The position numbers and the translations under genes are program-made. Below the pieces are notes generated by a model, which was not told the origin of the DNA, ran no database searches, and worked only from the letters and a program-made list of their open reading frames with translations. A stretch of DNA of 64,000 nt from Methylomonas sp. LW13 (GTDB lineage: Bacteria > Pseudomonadota > Gammaproteobacteria > Methylococcales > Methylomonadaceae): positions 1,984,001 through 2,048,000 of the forward strand of contig NZ_CP033381.1 of NCBI RefSeq assembly GCF_016865255.1. Direction: 5' to 3'. Shown piece by piece: positions 54,863-62,432 of the stretch. How positions within the stretch are numbered: the first letter of the stretch is position 1; every line of letters starts with the position of its first letter.

Positions 54863-56122
54863 TTAGCCGTCCTTGGGTTCGAGAAATAGCATAAGGTCAA
54901 AGCCAAATTGTTGTTTCAGTTTTTTTAATGCTTCATTTTGAATTTGCCTGACTCTCTCCCGAGTAACATGCAGCTGATCCGCTACTGCCTGCAAGGTCAT
55001 TTCCGTGTGATCGCGCAGACCGAAACGCATGGTTAAAATCGCCGCCTGTTTTTCAGGTAGCGAAGCAACTGCTTTGTCGACATATTGAGCCAGATCCTGA
55101 TCAATTAGTTCATCGAGTGGCAGACTGAATTGATGCTGCTGCATTTTTGCCATCAATTCCAGGTTATCGTCATCATCTCCTATAGACGCATCCAAAGAAT
55201 GCGTGGCCTGATAGTAGCTGCTGATGGTTTTAATCTCTTGCTCGGATAAATCGCAAGCCAGTTTTAATTCTGCGATGCTCGGCCAGCGCTCATATCTAAG
55301 GTAGCAACTACGCATAGCTTCGAATACGGTGGCGGCTTTTTCGGCCAAGGCGACCGGCAAACGCACAATTTTTTCTTGTTTGACGATCAGACGGGATATG
55401 GCCTGTCTTATCCAATAAATAGCGTAAGTGGAAAAGCAGATGCCGCGATCCGGGTCGAATCTGTCTACTGCTTTGATCAAGCCCACCAAGCCTTCCTGCA
55501 TCAAATCTTCAAAGCTCAGGTTACTGGTTTTGTACTTGTGCGCCACGAACGCCACTAAGCCGGTGTTGGCGGAGATCATTTCCTGGCGCAAGCTTCTTAA
55601 TTCCCGTTTGGCTTTGCCCAAGCGTTTTTTGAAATCTGCGCCGTCTTCTGTGTCCGTGGTCAATATGCTCTCTGCTTGCGCCGCACTGTCCAACAAAAAT
55701 ACCGGTAACAAGTGCAGGCTGTACAACAAGCGATTGACTGAACGGGCGATCAGGGATTGCTGGGCAAACTCCGAACCCATAAGTTGTACAACATTCTCGG
55801 CTTGTACAACTTTGCCCTGTCCGTTATTCTCACCCCAAGCAAGTTGATGGGGTCTGTTGGCTGTCTCGGTATTGACCAGTAACTGCAGTAGCCTTTTATA
55901 GTCTTCCGAGTTCTTGGCTAATATCAGATCCGAGGAGTCCACTCCCGAATCAAGGTCGTGCAAGAACCTGTTAATTATCAAGGCGTTGGTTTGCTTGTTC
56001 TCAAGCAATAACGCTAACAGATTCTGCCTGGCCTGTTCAACTTGAACGGCAAGTGAGTTAGGTTGGGATTCTGTTATCGAATCCATCTCGCTATCAATTG
56101 GCAATGCGGCTAAGTTGGACAT
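54863..56122 (-). CDS. Alternative sigma-70 family factor (group 2/3, RpoD/RpoS-like)
   Basis: About 419 residues from the ATG at 56122. Region 2 (EDLMQEGLVGLIKAVDRFDP, RGICFSTYAIYWIRQAISRL), region 3 (RWPSIAELKLACDLSEQEIK) and region 4 (SLPEKQAAILTMRFGLRDHT, TLQAVADQLHVTRERVRQIQ) are all present. Residues 1-170 are an unusual N-terminal extension that includes a degenerate region 1.2-like part. It is longer than RpoS and lacks the RpoD 1.1 acidic domain, so I leave it unnamed. It is divergent from a CarH-like regulator and heads the operon with hflK, hflC and ftsH, so it is a good candidate for a light- or stress-induced sigma factor. Confidence 0.9.
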   Translation of the reverse strand: MSNLAALPIDSEMDSITESQPNSLAVQVEQARQNLLALLLENKQTNALIINRFLHDLDSGVDSSDLILAKNSEDYKRLLQLLVNTETANRPHQLAWGENNGQGKVVQAENVVQLMGSEFAQQSLIARSVNRLLYSLHLLPVFLLDSAAQAESILTTDTEDGADFKKRLGKAKRELRSLRQEMISANTGLVAFVAHKYKTSNLSFEDLMQEGLVGLIKAVDRFDPDRGICFSTYAIYWIRQAISRLIVKQEKIVRLPVALAEKAATVFEAMRSCYLRYERWPSIAELKLACDLSEQEIKTISSYYQATHSLDASIGDDDDNLELMAKMQQHQFSLPLDELIDQDLAQYVDKAVASLPEKQAAILTMRFGLRDHTEMTLQAVADQLHVTRERVRQIQNEALKKLKQQFGFDLMLFLEPKDG

Positions 56123-56149
56123 AATCAATTCACTTGGTTATTTAAGTTG

Positions 56150-56187
56150 TTGGCAAATAACTTACTAGAATGTAGAATGTTTGTCAA
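56150..56187. promoter_or_regulatory. Overlapping divergent promoters of the CarH-like and sigma factor genes
   Basis: Forward: TTGGCA (56150-56155) and TAGAAT (56173-56178), spacing 17, for the regulator. Reverse: TTGACA (56182-56187) and TAAGTT (56159-56164), spacing 17, for the sigma factor. The two cores overlap by about 20 bp, so one bound repressor could close both. A direct repeat of TAGAATG lies inside the overlap. Confidence 0.5.
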
Positions 56188-56213
56188 AGTATTTTCTATA
56201 CAAAAGTTGAACA

Positions 56214-57116
56214 ATGTACTCAATTAAAGCGATTACCTCCTTAACCGGATTAACAGCGGAAACACTAAGAGCCTGGGAACGTCGCTACGCCTGCATCATG
56301 CCGGCGCGGAACAGCACGGGTCGGCGTTTCTATTCGCAACAGGATTTGGAAAAATTGACGCTATTGGTCAATCTGACCCGAAAGGGCCATCCTATCGGCA
56401 AGCTGGCGACCTTGGACAACCAGCAACTACAAGACTTTCAGAAGCAAGTCAGCGTACAACCGGCGAAAGAACAATCGCCGCTATTGGTGCAGATCATCGA
56501 TTCGTTGAAGCAATACAGAATCGAACGCTGCGAACAGTTGCTGAAGAAGGCTCTGATTGCTGCCGAGCCCTTGGACTACGCCAGAGACATTTTGTTGCCT
56601 GCCTTGCAAACAGTGGGCGAACTTTGGCATGACGGAAAGTTGAACATCGCCCAGGAACACATGTTTTCCAGCTGTATCAAGCGGATTGTGTTGAGCATGG
56701 TCAACAATTTGCACCACCACTCAAAAAACAATCCGGGCATGCTGTTCGCCACGCCGAGCGGCGATCCGCACGAGTTTGGCATATTGGTGAGCTGCCTAAT
56801 TGCCGCTAACCAGGGATACAACTGTTACTACTTGGGTGCCGATCTGCCAGCCAAAGATATTATCGAGGCTTGTCAGCATTTGAAGCCGGACGTCATAGTC
56901 ATGGGCTTGGTCAAGACGCCGCCGGAGCAAGTGACCCTTGACGAACTACAGCTGATCATAGATTCGGTCAGCAGTGAGCCCACCCAGGTATGGTTGGGCG
57001 GCAGCGGCGCTTATTTTTATTACACGCAATTGCAAAATGATTTAAGCCACTGCGAGTTGATTACCGATATTGATCATTTCAACGCCAAGGCCCAGCAACA
57101 GCAGTTGTCCAACTGA
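56214..57116 (+). CDS. MerR-family regulator with cobalamin-binding domain (CarH/LitR-like photoreceptor)
   Basis: A 300-residue regulator. Residues 1-70 are a MerR helix-turn-helix (YSIKAITSLTGLTAETLRAW). A four-helix bundle (about 85-165) has Trp138-His139 and Glu148-His149 (ELWHDGKLNIAQEH), matching the W-H and E-H residues that cover the upper face of adenosylcobalamin in CarH, including the His used as second ligand after light. The Rossmann B12 domain has D-x-H-x-x-G at 184-189 (the lower-axial His) and GGSG at 262. CarH binds operators as a tetramer in the dark and falls apart in light. All sensor residues seem to be kept. It is divergent from the sigma factor gene. Confidence 0.9.
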   Translation: MYSIKAITSLTGLTAETLRAWERRYACIMPARNSTGRRFYSQQDLEKLTLLVNLTRKGHPIGKLATLDNQQLQDFQKQVSVQPAKEQSPLLVQIIDSLKQYRIERCEQLLKKALIAAEPLDYARDILLPALQTVGELWHDGKLNIAQEHMFSSCIKRIVLSMVNNLHHHSKNNPGMLFATPSGDPHEFGILVSCLIAANQGYNCYYLGADLPAKDIIEACQHLKPDVIVMGLVKTPPEQVTLDELQLIIDSVSSEPTQVWLGGSGAYFYYTQLQNDLSHCELITDIDHFNAKAQQQQLSN

Positions 57117-57412
57117 ATGACAGGTTAAACTCAGGCAGCGGACTCGCGAGGCTGCTTACCGAGCTTGGCTTGGGCCTTAATCTCTGAGTCCTTCGGCTGC
57201 GCTCAGGAGAGCCTTGTCGAAAGATATGCCAGATCAGGCGTCGACAGACTCAGCCCCAATGGTGTACCCGTGTTAAACAAGGCCGAATTAATAGCTGAAG
57301 GACTTTGCGCTTCCGGCAGATGCCGGAATGACAAATTTTCACCTGTCCTCCATAATCAAGCCACGGCAAGTTTGCCCAAATTTCCTGTCAGTTGCTTTTG
57401 CCAATTCAAATC
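57117..57412. repeat. Intergenic region with REP-like inverted repeats
   Basis: At about 57193-57223 the sequence TTCGGCTGCGCTCAGGAGAG followed by CCTTGTCGAA, and at about 57238-57262 GTCGACAGACTCAGCCCCAA, resemble inverted copies of the TTCGACA-GGCTCAG-type interspersed repeat seen between genes in many proteobacteria. No gene is supported in the 296-bp gap. Confidence 0.4.
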
Positions 57413-58222
57413 ATGAACGAGATTACTTACGACATCGATAGTTTACTGATCGCCTGTGTGTTGCTGGTATCCATGGCGCTCACTATCGAACTGGGTTATC
57501 GCTTGGGTTTACGGATTAAACCTAAGGTGGATGATAATTTCAAAGCCCATGTCAATTCGATCTCCGGGTCTTTACTAGGCATTCTGGCATTGCTGCTGGG
57601 GTTTACCTTCTCCTTGTCCTTACAGCGTTACGATAGTCGTAGCGAGGCGGTGGTCGACGAAGCCAACGCTATCGGCACCGCTTATTTGCGCGCGCAATTA
57701 TTGCCGAAGCCGGTCAGTGCAGAAGTCAGCAGCTTAATACGCAACTACCTGGATTTGCGGGTAAGAACCGGCACTGTCGATCTCACTCAGCGTGGGCAGA
57801 GGGAAGCGCTGATCGCCGAGGCCGGACGCATGCAAGCGAAGCTTTGGGATTACGCCCGGCAAGTGAATGAACAGGCACCCAGTCCGGTGACCACCGGTTT
57901 GTTTATCCCCGCCTTGAACGATTTGATCGATAATTTTGGCAAACGCGATGCCGAGGTGAAGCGGCATGTACCCGAGTTGGTGCTGGCCCTGTTGTACGTC
58001 ACCTTTGTCATGAGCGGAGCATTGGTGGGTTATACCAACGGTCTGGCCGGACATCGCACATCGTTCGTCACTTACATCATGGTCTGGTTGATTGTGGTCA
58101 TGGTGTTCATTATTCTGGATTTGGACCGGCCGTATCGGGGCGTAATCCGGGTGAGTCAGCAGAGCATGATCGATTTACAGACTGCTGTTCACGCCACCGA
58201 CAAGATCGACAACCCGCGTTGA
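57413..58222 (+). CDS. DUF4239-family (bestrophin-like) membrane protein
   Basis: About 269 residues from the ATG at 57413. Four membrane helices: two near the N-terminus (LLIACVLLVSMALTIELGYR; SLLGILALLLGFTFSLSL) and two near the C-terminus (LVLALLYVTFVMSGALVGYT; FVTYIMVWLIVVMVFIIL), with a soluble helical part between (RYDSRSEAVVDEANAIGTAY). The pattern and the DEANAIGTAYLR segment are those of DUF4239. Function unknown, possibly channel-like. No strong ribosome binding site precedes the start. Confidence 0.75.
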   Translation: MNEITYDIDSLLIACVLLVSMALTIELGYRLGLRIKPKVDDNFKAHVNSISGSLLGILALLLGFTFSLSLQRYDSRSEAVVDEANAIGTAYLRAQLLPKPVSAEVSSLIRNYLDLRVRTGTVDLTQRGQREALIAEAGRMQAKLWDYARQVNEQAPSPVTTGLFIPALNDLIDNFGKRDAEVKRHVPELVLALLYVTFVMSGALVGYTNGLAGHRTSFVTYIMVWLIVVMVFIILDLDRPYRGVIRVSQQSMIDLQTAVHATDKIDNPR

Positions 58223-58257
58223 TTTGGCAGGTTGGACCTGGATAAGCTGCGCTTGGT

Positions 58258-58485
58258 CTAGGCTCGTTGTTTGAGCCAATACAGCGCATATATCCCGGCA
58301 ATCAAGGAATATATGCTCAATTCGGTTTTCAGGTCGTCAAGCTGCTCGGAGGTCTTGCTATGCAGCACCGGCAAGGTATTCGCGGGAATTACGTTTTCTG
58401 AAAATGACTGCGGCTGAGCGTTAACGCCATTCGCACTAAGTAAATTCAACATCAAAATGCCGGTTATTATAATTATTTTGCGCAT
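58258..58485 (-). CDS. Small exported membrane protein, 75 aa
   Basis: The ATG at 58485 follows GAGAGGAG at ideal spacing. A cleavable signal (RKIIIITGILMLNLLSANGV, site near NAQ) is followed by a short periplasmic part and a C-terminal hydrophobic helix (SIYSLIAGIYALYWL). I do not recognise the family. Its promoter is overlapped by a perfect palindrome, so expression is probably tightly controlled by a repressor. Confidence 0.65.
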   Translation of the reverse strand: MRKIIIITGILMLNLLSANGVNAQPQSFSENVIPANTLPVLHSKTSEQLDDLKTELSIYSLIAGIYALYWLKQRA

Positions 58486-58500
58486 CGCTGACTCCTCTCG

Positions 58501-58546
58501 ATAAATATTGTATCGATATAGTATCGATACAATATTTATTGTGCAA
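58501..58546 (-). promoter_or_regulatory. Sigma-70 promoter overlapped by a perfect 39-bp palindromic operator
   Basis: On the reverse strand TTGCAC (58541-58546) and TACTAT (58518-58523) are spaced 17 bp. The region 58501-58539 is a perfect inverted repeat, with 18-bp arms ATAAATATTGTATCGATA and a 3-bp centre. It covers the spacer, the -10 element and the start site, as expected for a repressor operator. The protein that binds it is not identified. Confidence 0.7.
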
Positions 58547-58651
58547 ATAGTTTTTATGAGGGTGGTACGAGAACAAGCTTTGGCTGACTTTGGCTTGCCT
58601 AATCCTCCAAAATAGCCAAGCTGCCGAACATTTGGCCCTGGGTTTAGGAAT

Positions 58652-59380
58652 ATGGTTAACGACGGCTGCAAAGCAAAAATCGCGGTAGCAAGTTTGATGC
58701 TTTTGGTGGTATTTGCCGCCAATCTGCCGGCAAAAGAGCGCGCCGATGCCGGTCAGCATAAAAAGCCGGTACGCAATATGCCGGACATTGATGTTACCGA
58801 TGTCGGGACTATCGATATAGAACAAGAGACTAATATCTTCAGCTCGGCAGCCGTTGCTAATCTGTCGGCAAATTACGGTTTGGCATCCGGTTGGGACTAG
58901 GGCTTGAGTTTGCTGAACGGGCAATTTGCGTCCACTGCCGCGTCTTCAGTGTCTTTTCAGCCTAACGTGATGCTGAACGTGGAAAAACATTGGCTGGCGC
59001 ACGATATGCAACTCATCGCCGGTACCCAGAGCGGTCTTGGCTTGTTGACGCAAGCTACCGTATTTATGAATTTTTCCTACCTGGAATATCAGCGACATTT
59101 CCCGAATTGGGACACGGATCTGGATACAGGTCTTTATTATGCCAATGCGGCTTTGGCGGGCTTTCAGAGCGTAGGTCTGCATGTGAATATGGAAGCGCCG
59201 TTGTTCGACAAGTGGCGGATCAATGGCGATTATTTATCCGGCAGCAATGCTTTGGGGGCGGCGACGGTCAAATTGCTATATCCCGTCGTCGGCGACTGGC
59301 GTTTGGGTTTGGGCGTTCAGCGGCCTAATGTTTATGCCGGCGATCATTGGGTGGGATTGGTGGGTATTTATTGGCATTAA
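58652..59380 (+). pseudogene. Putative outer-membrane beta-barrel protein with in-frame amber stop
   Basis: The frame starts at 58652 with a hydrophobic signal (IAVASLMLLVVFAANLPA) and runs to a TAG at 58898-58900. It continues in the same frame without another stop to 59380 with barrel-like amphipathic strands (YGLASGWD before, GLSLLNGQFASTAASS after the stop; VGDWRLGLGVQRPNVYAGDH near the end). Full length would be 242 residues. The simplest reading is a nonsense mutation; readthrough or a sequencing error cannot be excluded. Function unknown. Confidence 0.65.
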
Positions 59381-59417
59381 ACAAATAGTGCCTGCAATTG
59401 CGGGGATGCAATTCTCC

Positions 59418-59651
59418 TTAACCCGTGTCTTTCTCCCACGAACTCTGCAAATAAAGCGCCTCAACCTTTTGCCTCGCCCACGGCGTTTTACGCAAAAACT
59501 TCAGACTGGAGCTAATACTGGGGTCTTTGGCAAAGCAGTTGATGTCGATGCGGTTGGCCAATTCCGCCCAGTCATATTTTTCTACCAAACGGGTCAGTAG
59601 CGTTTCCAGCGTGATGCCATGCAACGGATCTTGCTTGCCGGTTTTAGTCAT
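59418..59651 (-). CDS. VF530-family (DUF2132) small DNA-binding protein
   Basis: A 77-residue protein matching the VF530 family: [40 protein letters not shown] and [15 protein letters not shown]. Its structure is a double-stranded-DNA-binding-like fold, with no defined role. It overlaps the RRM gene by 8 bp and is co-transcribed with it. Confidence 0.92.
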   Translation of the reverse strand: MTKTGKQDPLHGITLETLLTRLVEKYDWAELANRIDINCFAKDPSISSSLKFLRKTPWARQKVEALYLQSSWEKDTG

Positions 59652-59907
59652 CGGCAGCTTCGCCAGCGTTGGTTTCGGCCTTTTTCACGCGAATCCGGTT
59701 GCCGTCCATTTCCAGACCATTCAGGGTCTTGATGGCGGCCTTGGCTTCGCCGGCTTTGGGCATCTCTACAAATCCAAAGCCTTTCGAGCTGTGGGTGTCT
59801 TTATCCATCACCAGCGAACAGGACTGCACGCTGCCGTGTGCCGCGAACATGGCCCGCAATTCGGCTTCGGTCGTGGTGCGGGGAAGATTGCGTATCAGTA
59901 ATTTCAT
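59644..59907 (-). CDS. RRM-domain RNA-binding protein
   Basis: An 87-residue single RNA recognition motif protein with RNP2 LLIRNL at the N-terminus and RNP1 KGFGFVEM near residue 44. Such proteins bind single-stranded RNA and are often cold- or stress-related in bacteria. The acidic C-terminal tail ([10 protein letters not shown]) is short. It is translationally coupled to VF530. Confidence 0.95.
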   Translation of the reverse strand: MKLLIRNLPRTTTEAELRAMFAAHGSVQSCSLVMDKDTHSSKGFGFVEMPKAGEAKAAIKTLNGLEMDGNRIRVKKAETNAGEAADD

Positions 59908-60162
59908 GGGTTTACTTGTTTATGCTAAAGGCCCGCAACTATACAACTTATCGGATTAGGCTTTTATGCTAAATACGCCCTGTGCGGCAATTGCTTGAGG
60001 TTTTGTCGCTTACGCGACAATCAATTGCTTAGTCAACGCGCGGCGATAGGGCTTATTTGCGCGTAAACCCGACAATTCGCCGAGTTTGGCGGGCTAAATG
60101 GCGGCCGATTAGCGTGGTGCGATTATTGCTGCAAAGTGGTTTTCCATTTCCGGATCTTTACT

Positions 60163-60570
60163 ATGCGCTACGAACCCTACCAAGAAGAATATGATGCGGC
60201 TCAATCCATGAGCGATGAAGATCTGTTGGAATATTTTATGTATCGCATCGTCGAAATGGACGAAGTCTGGGGCTTGAATGAAAGCCGGCAATGGATCTTG
60301 CGGGTGGTGGACGGCCACGAAACCTTGCCGGTCTGGCCGTACCGGCGTTACGCCGACGAGGCGGCGGTCGGCGAATGGGAAAACATGATAGGCGTGGCGG
60401 AAACGCTGGATTTTTTCATGTACCAAATCTTGAACAAGCTGACCGCACAGGGCGTATTAGTAGAAATCATGCCCCGAAAAGCGGCGGCCGGCTGTCTGAT
60501 CAGTCCGCAACGCTTGTTTAGTTTTCTGGAAGGTATGCGCGATTCGCGCGACTTTGTGCTGGACGATTAA
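60163..60570 (+). CDS. DUF2750-like protein
   Basis: About 135 residues from the ATG at 60163. The central part (LLEYFMYRIVEMDEVWGLNE, VWPYRRYADEAA, LDFFMYQILNKL) resembles DUF2750 proteins of unknown function, which carry acidic residues and aromatic-rich helices. It is soluble and has no signal. The upstream start at 60136 lacks a ribosome binding site. It is alone between the RRM gene (divergent) and copA. Confidence 0.7.
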   Translation: MRYEPYQEEYDAAQSMSDEDLLEYFMYRIVEMDEVWGLNESRQWILRVVDGHETLPVWPYRRYADEAAVGEWENMIGVAETLDFFMYQILNKLTAQGVLVEIMPRKAAAGCLISPQRLFSFLEGMRDSRDFVLDD

Positions 60571-60731
60571 CGCCGTAATCCAGAGCCTGACCGAGCTTGC
60601 GGCACGTGGGAGCACCGATATTGCGGCCGCGCTAATTAGTCACCAGCAAAACCCGCGTTGGCGTTCAGTAAAGTATCGATCCCTTTAAAAATGTTAGAGT
60701 AAACACCTGCTAATCGGTCTTTAGAGGTGTT
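60571..60731. other. Upstream region of copA
   Basis: The 161 bp contain an AGAGGTG ribosome binding site just before the copA ATG. I cannot identify a CusR/CopR box with confidence. Confidence 0.25.
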
Positions 60732-62432
60732 ATGCACTATTGGGATTTCTCCGGCGCTAGGTATTCGGCGGCTTGGCTATTGCTGGCTAGCTTGGTGTCC
60801 AGCGGGACCCAGGCCGATGTTTATCGTTTGTCGATCTCGGAAAAATCGATCAATCTAATCGGCGAAACCCAGCAGGCCGTGCTTGTGGACCAGGCTTTGC
60901 CGGCGCCCACCTTGCATTGGCGGGAAGGCGAGGACGTGACCTTAGAGGTTACTAATCTACTCAAAGAATCCACTTCAATTCACTGGCACGGCATCATTCT
61001 GCCTTATCAAATGGACGGCGTGCCGGGCATCAGTTTCGACGGCATTAAGCCCGGCCAGACCTTTACCTATCAATTTAAAATCAAGCAAAGCGGCACCTAC
61101 TGGTATCACGGCCATTCCGGCATGCAGGAGCAACAGGGTTTGTTCGGTGCGCTGATCATCACCCCGCAACAGGAGCAGCCAACGGTAGATCGCGATTATG
61201 TGGCCATGCTGTCCGATTGGCCGCGTGCCGATCCGCAGCGGACCATGGCCCGCTTAAAAAAGCAAAGCGACTATTACAATTTTCAGCAGCGCACAGTGGG
61301 CGATTTCTTCGCCGATATTCAACGCTTGGGTTTTTGGGAGACCGTTAGTGATCGGCTGGCCTGGGGGGAAATGCGTATGGAGCCTACCGATCTGGCCGAC
61401 GTGACCGGCGCCAATTACCGGTTTTTGATCAACGGCCAAACCGCCGAAGCGAAACCGCACTATCTGTTCAAGCCGGGCGAAACAGTGCGTTTGCGCTTTA
61501 TCAACGCTTCGGCAATGACGCATTTTGATGTGCGTCTGCCGGGTCTGAAAATGACGGTGATTGCCGCCGACGGGCAACCGGTCGAGCCGGTCGATGTGGA
61601 GGAGTTTCGGATTGCCGTGGCGGAAACTTATGATGTATTGGTTCAGCCGCAAACCGAACAGGCTTACAGTATTTTTGCCGAAGCGATGGATCGCAGTGGT
61701 TATGCCAGCGCGACGCTGACACTTCGCGCAGACTTGCAAGCCACGTTGCCGACAATGCGCCCCATGACCTTGTTGACCTTGGCGGATATGGGCGGCGAGC
61801 ATGCCGGCCACGCAGTTCATCAAGCATCGGTTCAGCCGACTGCCGACAAGGAACCTGGTCACGCGCATACGGAACACTCGGCGACACCCGTCCCGACCAT
61901 GACTGAACACGCCGGCCATCAGCATGCCACTGCCGAGGCACCTCAGAATCCGCATGCCGGCCACGTCATGCCAGTGGCTGATGCCAGCGATACCGCCAAA
62001 CCGTTGAGCTATAGCCAGTTAATCGCCGCGCAACCCAACCATGCGCTAATGGGGCCGCCGGATCGGGAAATCAAACTCAGGCTAACCGGCAATATGCAGC
62101 GCTATATCTGGTCGTTCGACGACACCAAGTTTGCGGATGCGGAGCCGATTCGGGTCAAATTCGGCGAGCGGATTCGCTTTACCTATGTCAACGAAACCAT
62201 GATGAACCATCCCATCCATATCCACGGCCTGTGGCAGTACCTGGACAATGGCAATGGCATGTACAACCCGAAAAAACATGTGATCAACGTCAAGCCCGGC
62301 CAGACCGTCAGCGTCGATGTGCCGGCCGACGCGGAAGGCGAGTGGGCCTTTCACTGTCATCTGCTGTATCACATGGATACCGGCATGTTTCGTAAATTGA
62401 TCGTGGAAAGGGCTGAGCATGAACATCGTTAA
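60732..62432 (+). CDS. copA: Copper-resistance multicopper oxidase CopA
   Basis: A 566-residue periplasmic multicopper oxidase of the CopA/PcoA family. A signal peptide covers about residues 1-28. Copper ligands are in SIHWHG (83-88), WYHGHSG (124-130), NHPIHIHG and HCHLLYHMDTGMF near the C-terminus. The region about 355-420 is rich in His, with repeated HAGH and EHAGHQH motifs, and probably binds extra copper. It oxidises Cu(I) and limits copper toxicity in the periplasm. It overlaps copB by 14 bp. Confidence 0.95.
   Translation: MHYWDFSGARYSAAWLLLASLVSSGTQADVYRLSISEKSINLIGETQQAVLVDQALPAPTLHWREGEDVTLEVTNLLKESTSIHWHGIILPYQMDGVPGISFDGIKPGQTFTYQFKIKQSGTYWYHGHSGMQEQQGLFGALIITPQQEQPTVDRDYVAMLSDWPRADPQRTMARLKKQSDYYNFQQRTVGDFFADIQRLGFWETVSDRLAWGEMRMEPTDLADVTGANYRFLINGQTAEAKPHYLFKPGETVRLRFINASAMTHFDVRLPGLKMTVIAADGQPVEPVDVEEFRIAVAETYDVLVQPQTEQAYSIFAEAMDRSGYASATLTLRADLQATLPTMRPMTLLTLADMGGEHAGHAVHQASVQPTADKEPGHAHTEHSATPVPTMTEHAGHQHATAEAPQNPHAGHVMPVADASDTAKPLSYSQLIAAQPNHALMGPPDREIKLRLTGNMQRYIWSFDDTKFADAEPIRVKFGERIRFTYVNETMMNHPIHIHGLWQYLDNGNGMYNPKKHVINVKPGQTVSVDVPADAEGEWAFHCHLLYHMDTGMFRKLIVERAEHEHR

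Noticed and set aside
60003-60020. Hairpin TTGTCGC-TTAC-GCGACAA as a terminator
   Set aside because: A perfect 7-bp stem but no T run on either strand; role not supported.
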